This document shows positions 14,208-14,309 of a stretch of 14,309 nt of DNA, in pieces. A program made the translations under genes and the position numbers. Position 1 is the stretch's first letter; the number at the start of each line of letters is the position of its first letter. Source of the stretch: Candidatus Atribacteria bacterium (lineage in GTDB: Bacteria; Atribacterota; Atribacteria; Atribacterales; Atribacteraceae); assembly GCA_003561145.1 (NCBI GenBank), contig PWXL01000161.1:1-14309 (forward strand). The letters run 5' to 3'. The notes beneath the pieces are model-generated. The model was not told the DNA's origin and did no database searches. It worked only from the letters and a program-made list of their open reading frames with translations.

Positions 14208-14265
14208 TGCTCCTCACTGCCTTCGTCCGTCACTGCGAGGAGCATCGCGACGCGACAGGCAATGA
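14208..14265. repeat. Likely dispersed palindromic repeat
   Basis: TGCTCCTC (14208-14215) and GAGGAGCA (14237-14244) are perfect 8-bp complements, and TCACTGC occurs twice (14214-14220, 14230-14236). The stretch from 14229 resembles the GTCATTGCGAGGAGC-type intergenic repeat I recall from many environmental bacterial genomes. Assignment to that family is from memory and needs comparison. Confidence 0.5.
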
Positions 14266-14268
14266 AAA

Positions 14269-14302
14269 CAGGATTCAGAATTCCGTATTCAGGATTCAGA
14301 AT
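14269..14302. repeat. Direct repeat of CAGGATTCAGAAT
   Basis: The 13-bp unit CAGGATTCAGAAT occurs at 14269-14281 and 14290-14302, a period of 21 bp, with similar TTC/ATTC sequence between. It probably continues past the window edge as a simple AT-rich tandem repeat. Confidence 0.65.
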
Positions 14303-14309
14303 GTTTTTA

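Noticed and set aside
14060..14245. Antisense 61-codon frame in the 3' tail
   Set aside because: It spans the inverted and palindromic repeats, has no recognisable domain and no ribosome site.
1..14309. CRISPR array, insertion sequence, phage or defence genes
   Set aside because: No regularly spaced repeats, transposase, integrase, nuclease-helicase or toxin-antitoxin pair was seen on either strand.

Overview
The window is bacterial, densely coded and entirely on the + strand. Nine complete protein genes, one tRNA and a short tail of a tenth gene are visible. GC content looks moderate, near 50% by eye. Strong GGAGG-type ribosome sites, GTG and TTG starts, and a tRNA with encoded CCA suggest a Bacillota-like anaerobe or a related deep-branching bacterium. 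That taxonomic guess is weak and rests on style, not on a marker gene.

Region 1 (1-6587) is a tightly packed three-gene operon for making trehalose from alpha-glucan. GlgX/TreX trims side branches from glycogen. TreY turns the reducing-end glucose of a maltooligosaccharide into a trehalose linkage. TreZ releases free trehalose. glgX and treY overlap by 11 bp, and treY and treZ are separated by 5 bp. The last codons of an unidentified upstream gene lie at 1-51.

Region 2 (6588-9983) probably starts at its own extended -10 promoter. It holds a PAC2-family protein and a large family GH57 (DUF3536-type) glycoside hydrolase or glucanotransferase 26 bp downstream. The GH57 enzyme fits the alpha-glucan theme. 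The role of the PAC2 protein is unknown.

Region 3 (9984-11433) is a 202-bp leader with two clusters of inverted repeats, followed by a glutamate dehydrogenase gene that starts at TTG. The protein closely resembles the glutamate dehydrogenases of thermophiles and archaea.

Region 4 (11434-12879) carries a minimal zincin-like metallopeptidase, an HD-domain phosphohydrolase, a 60-residue single-cluster ferredoxin with its own likely promoter, and tRNA-Glu(TTC). The tRNA has an unusual C-U apposition in its acceptor stem.

Region 5 (12880-14309) holds a lipid-A-disaccharide-synthase-related glycosyltransferase homologue. It is followed by a non-coding tail of inverted and direct repeats that looks like dispersed genomic repeats.

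Trehalose synthesis and glutamate production both yield common compatible solutes, so an osmotic or stress role for the neighbourhood is possible, but this is inference. I found no CRISPR array, transposase, phage gene or defence system. The least explained parts are the structured gdhA leader, the PAC2-GH57 pair and the repeat-rich 3' end.
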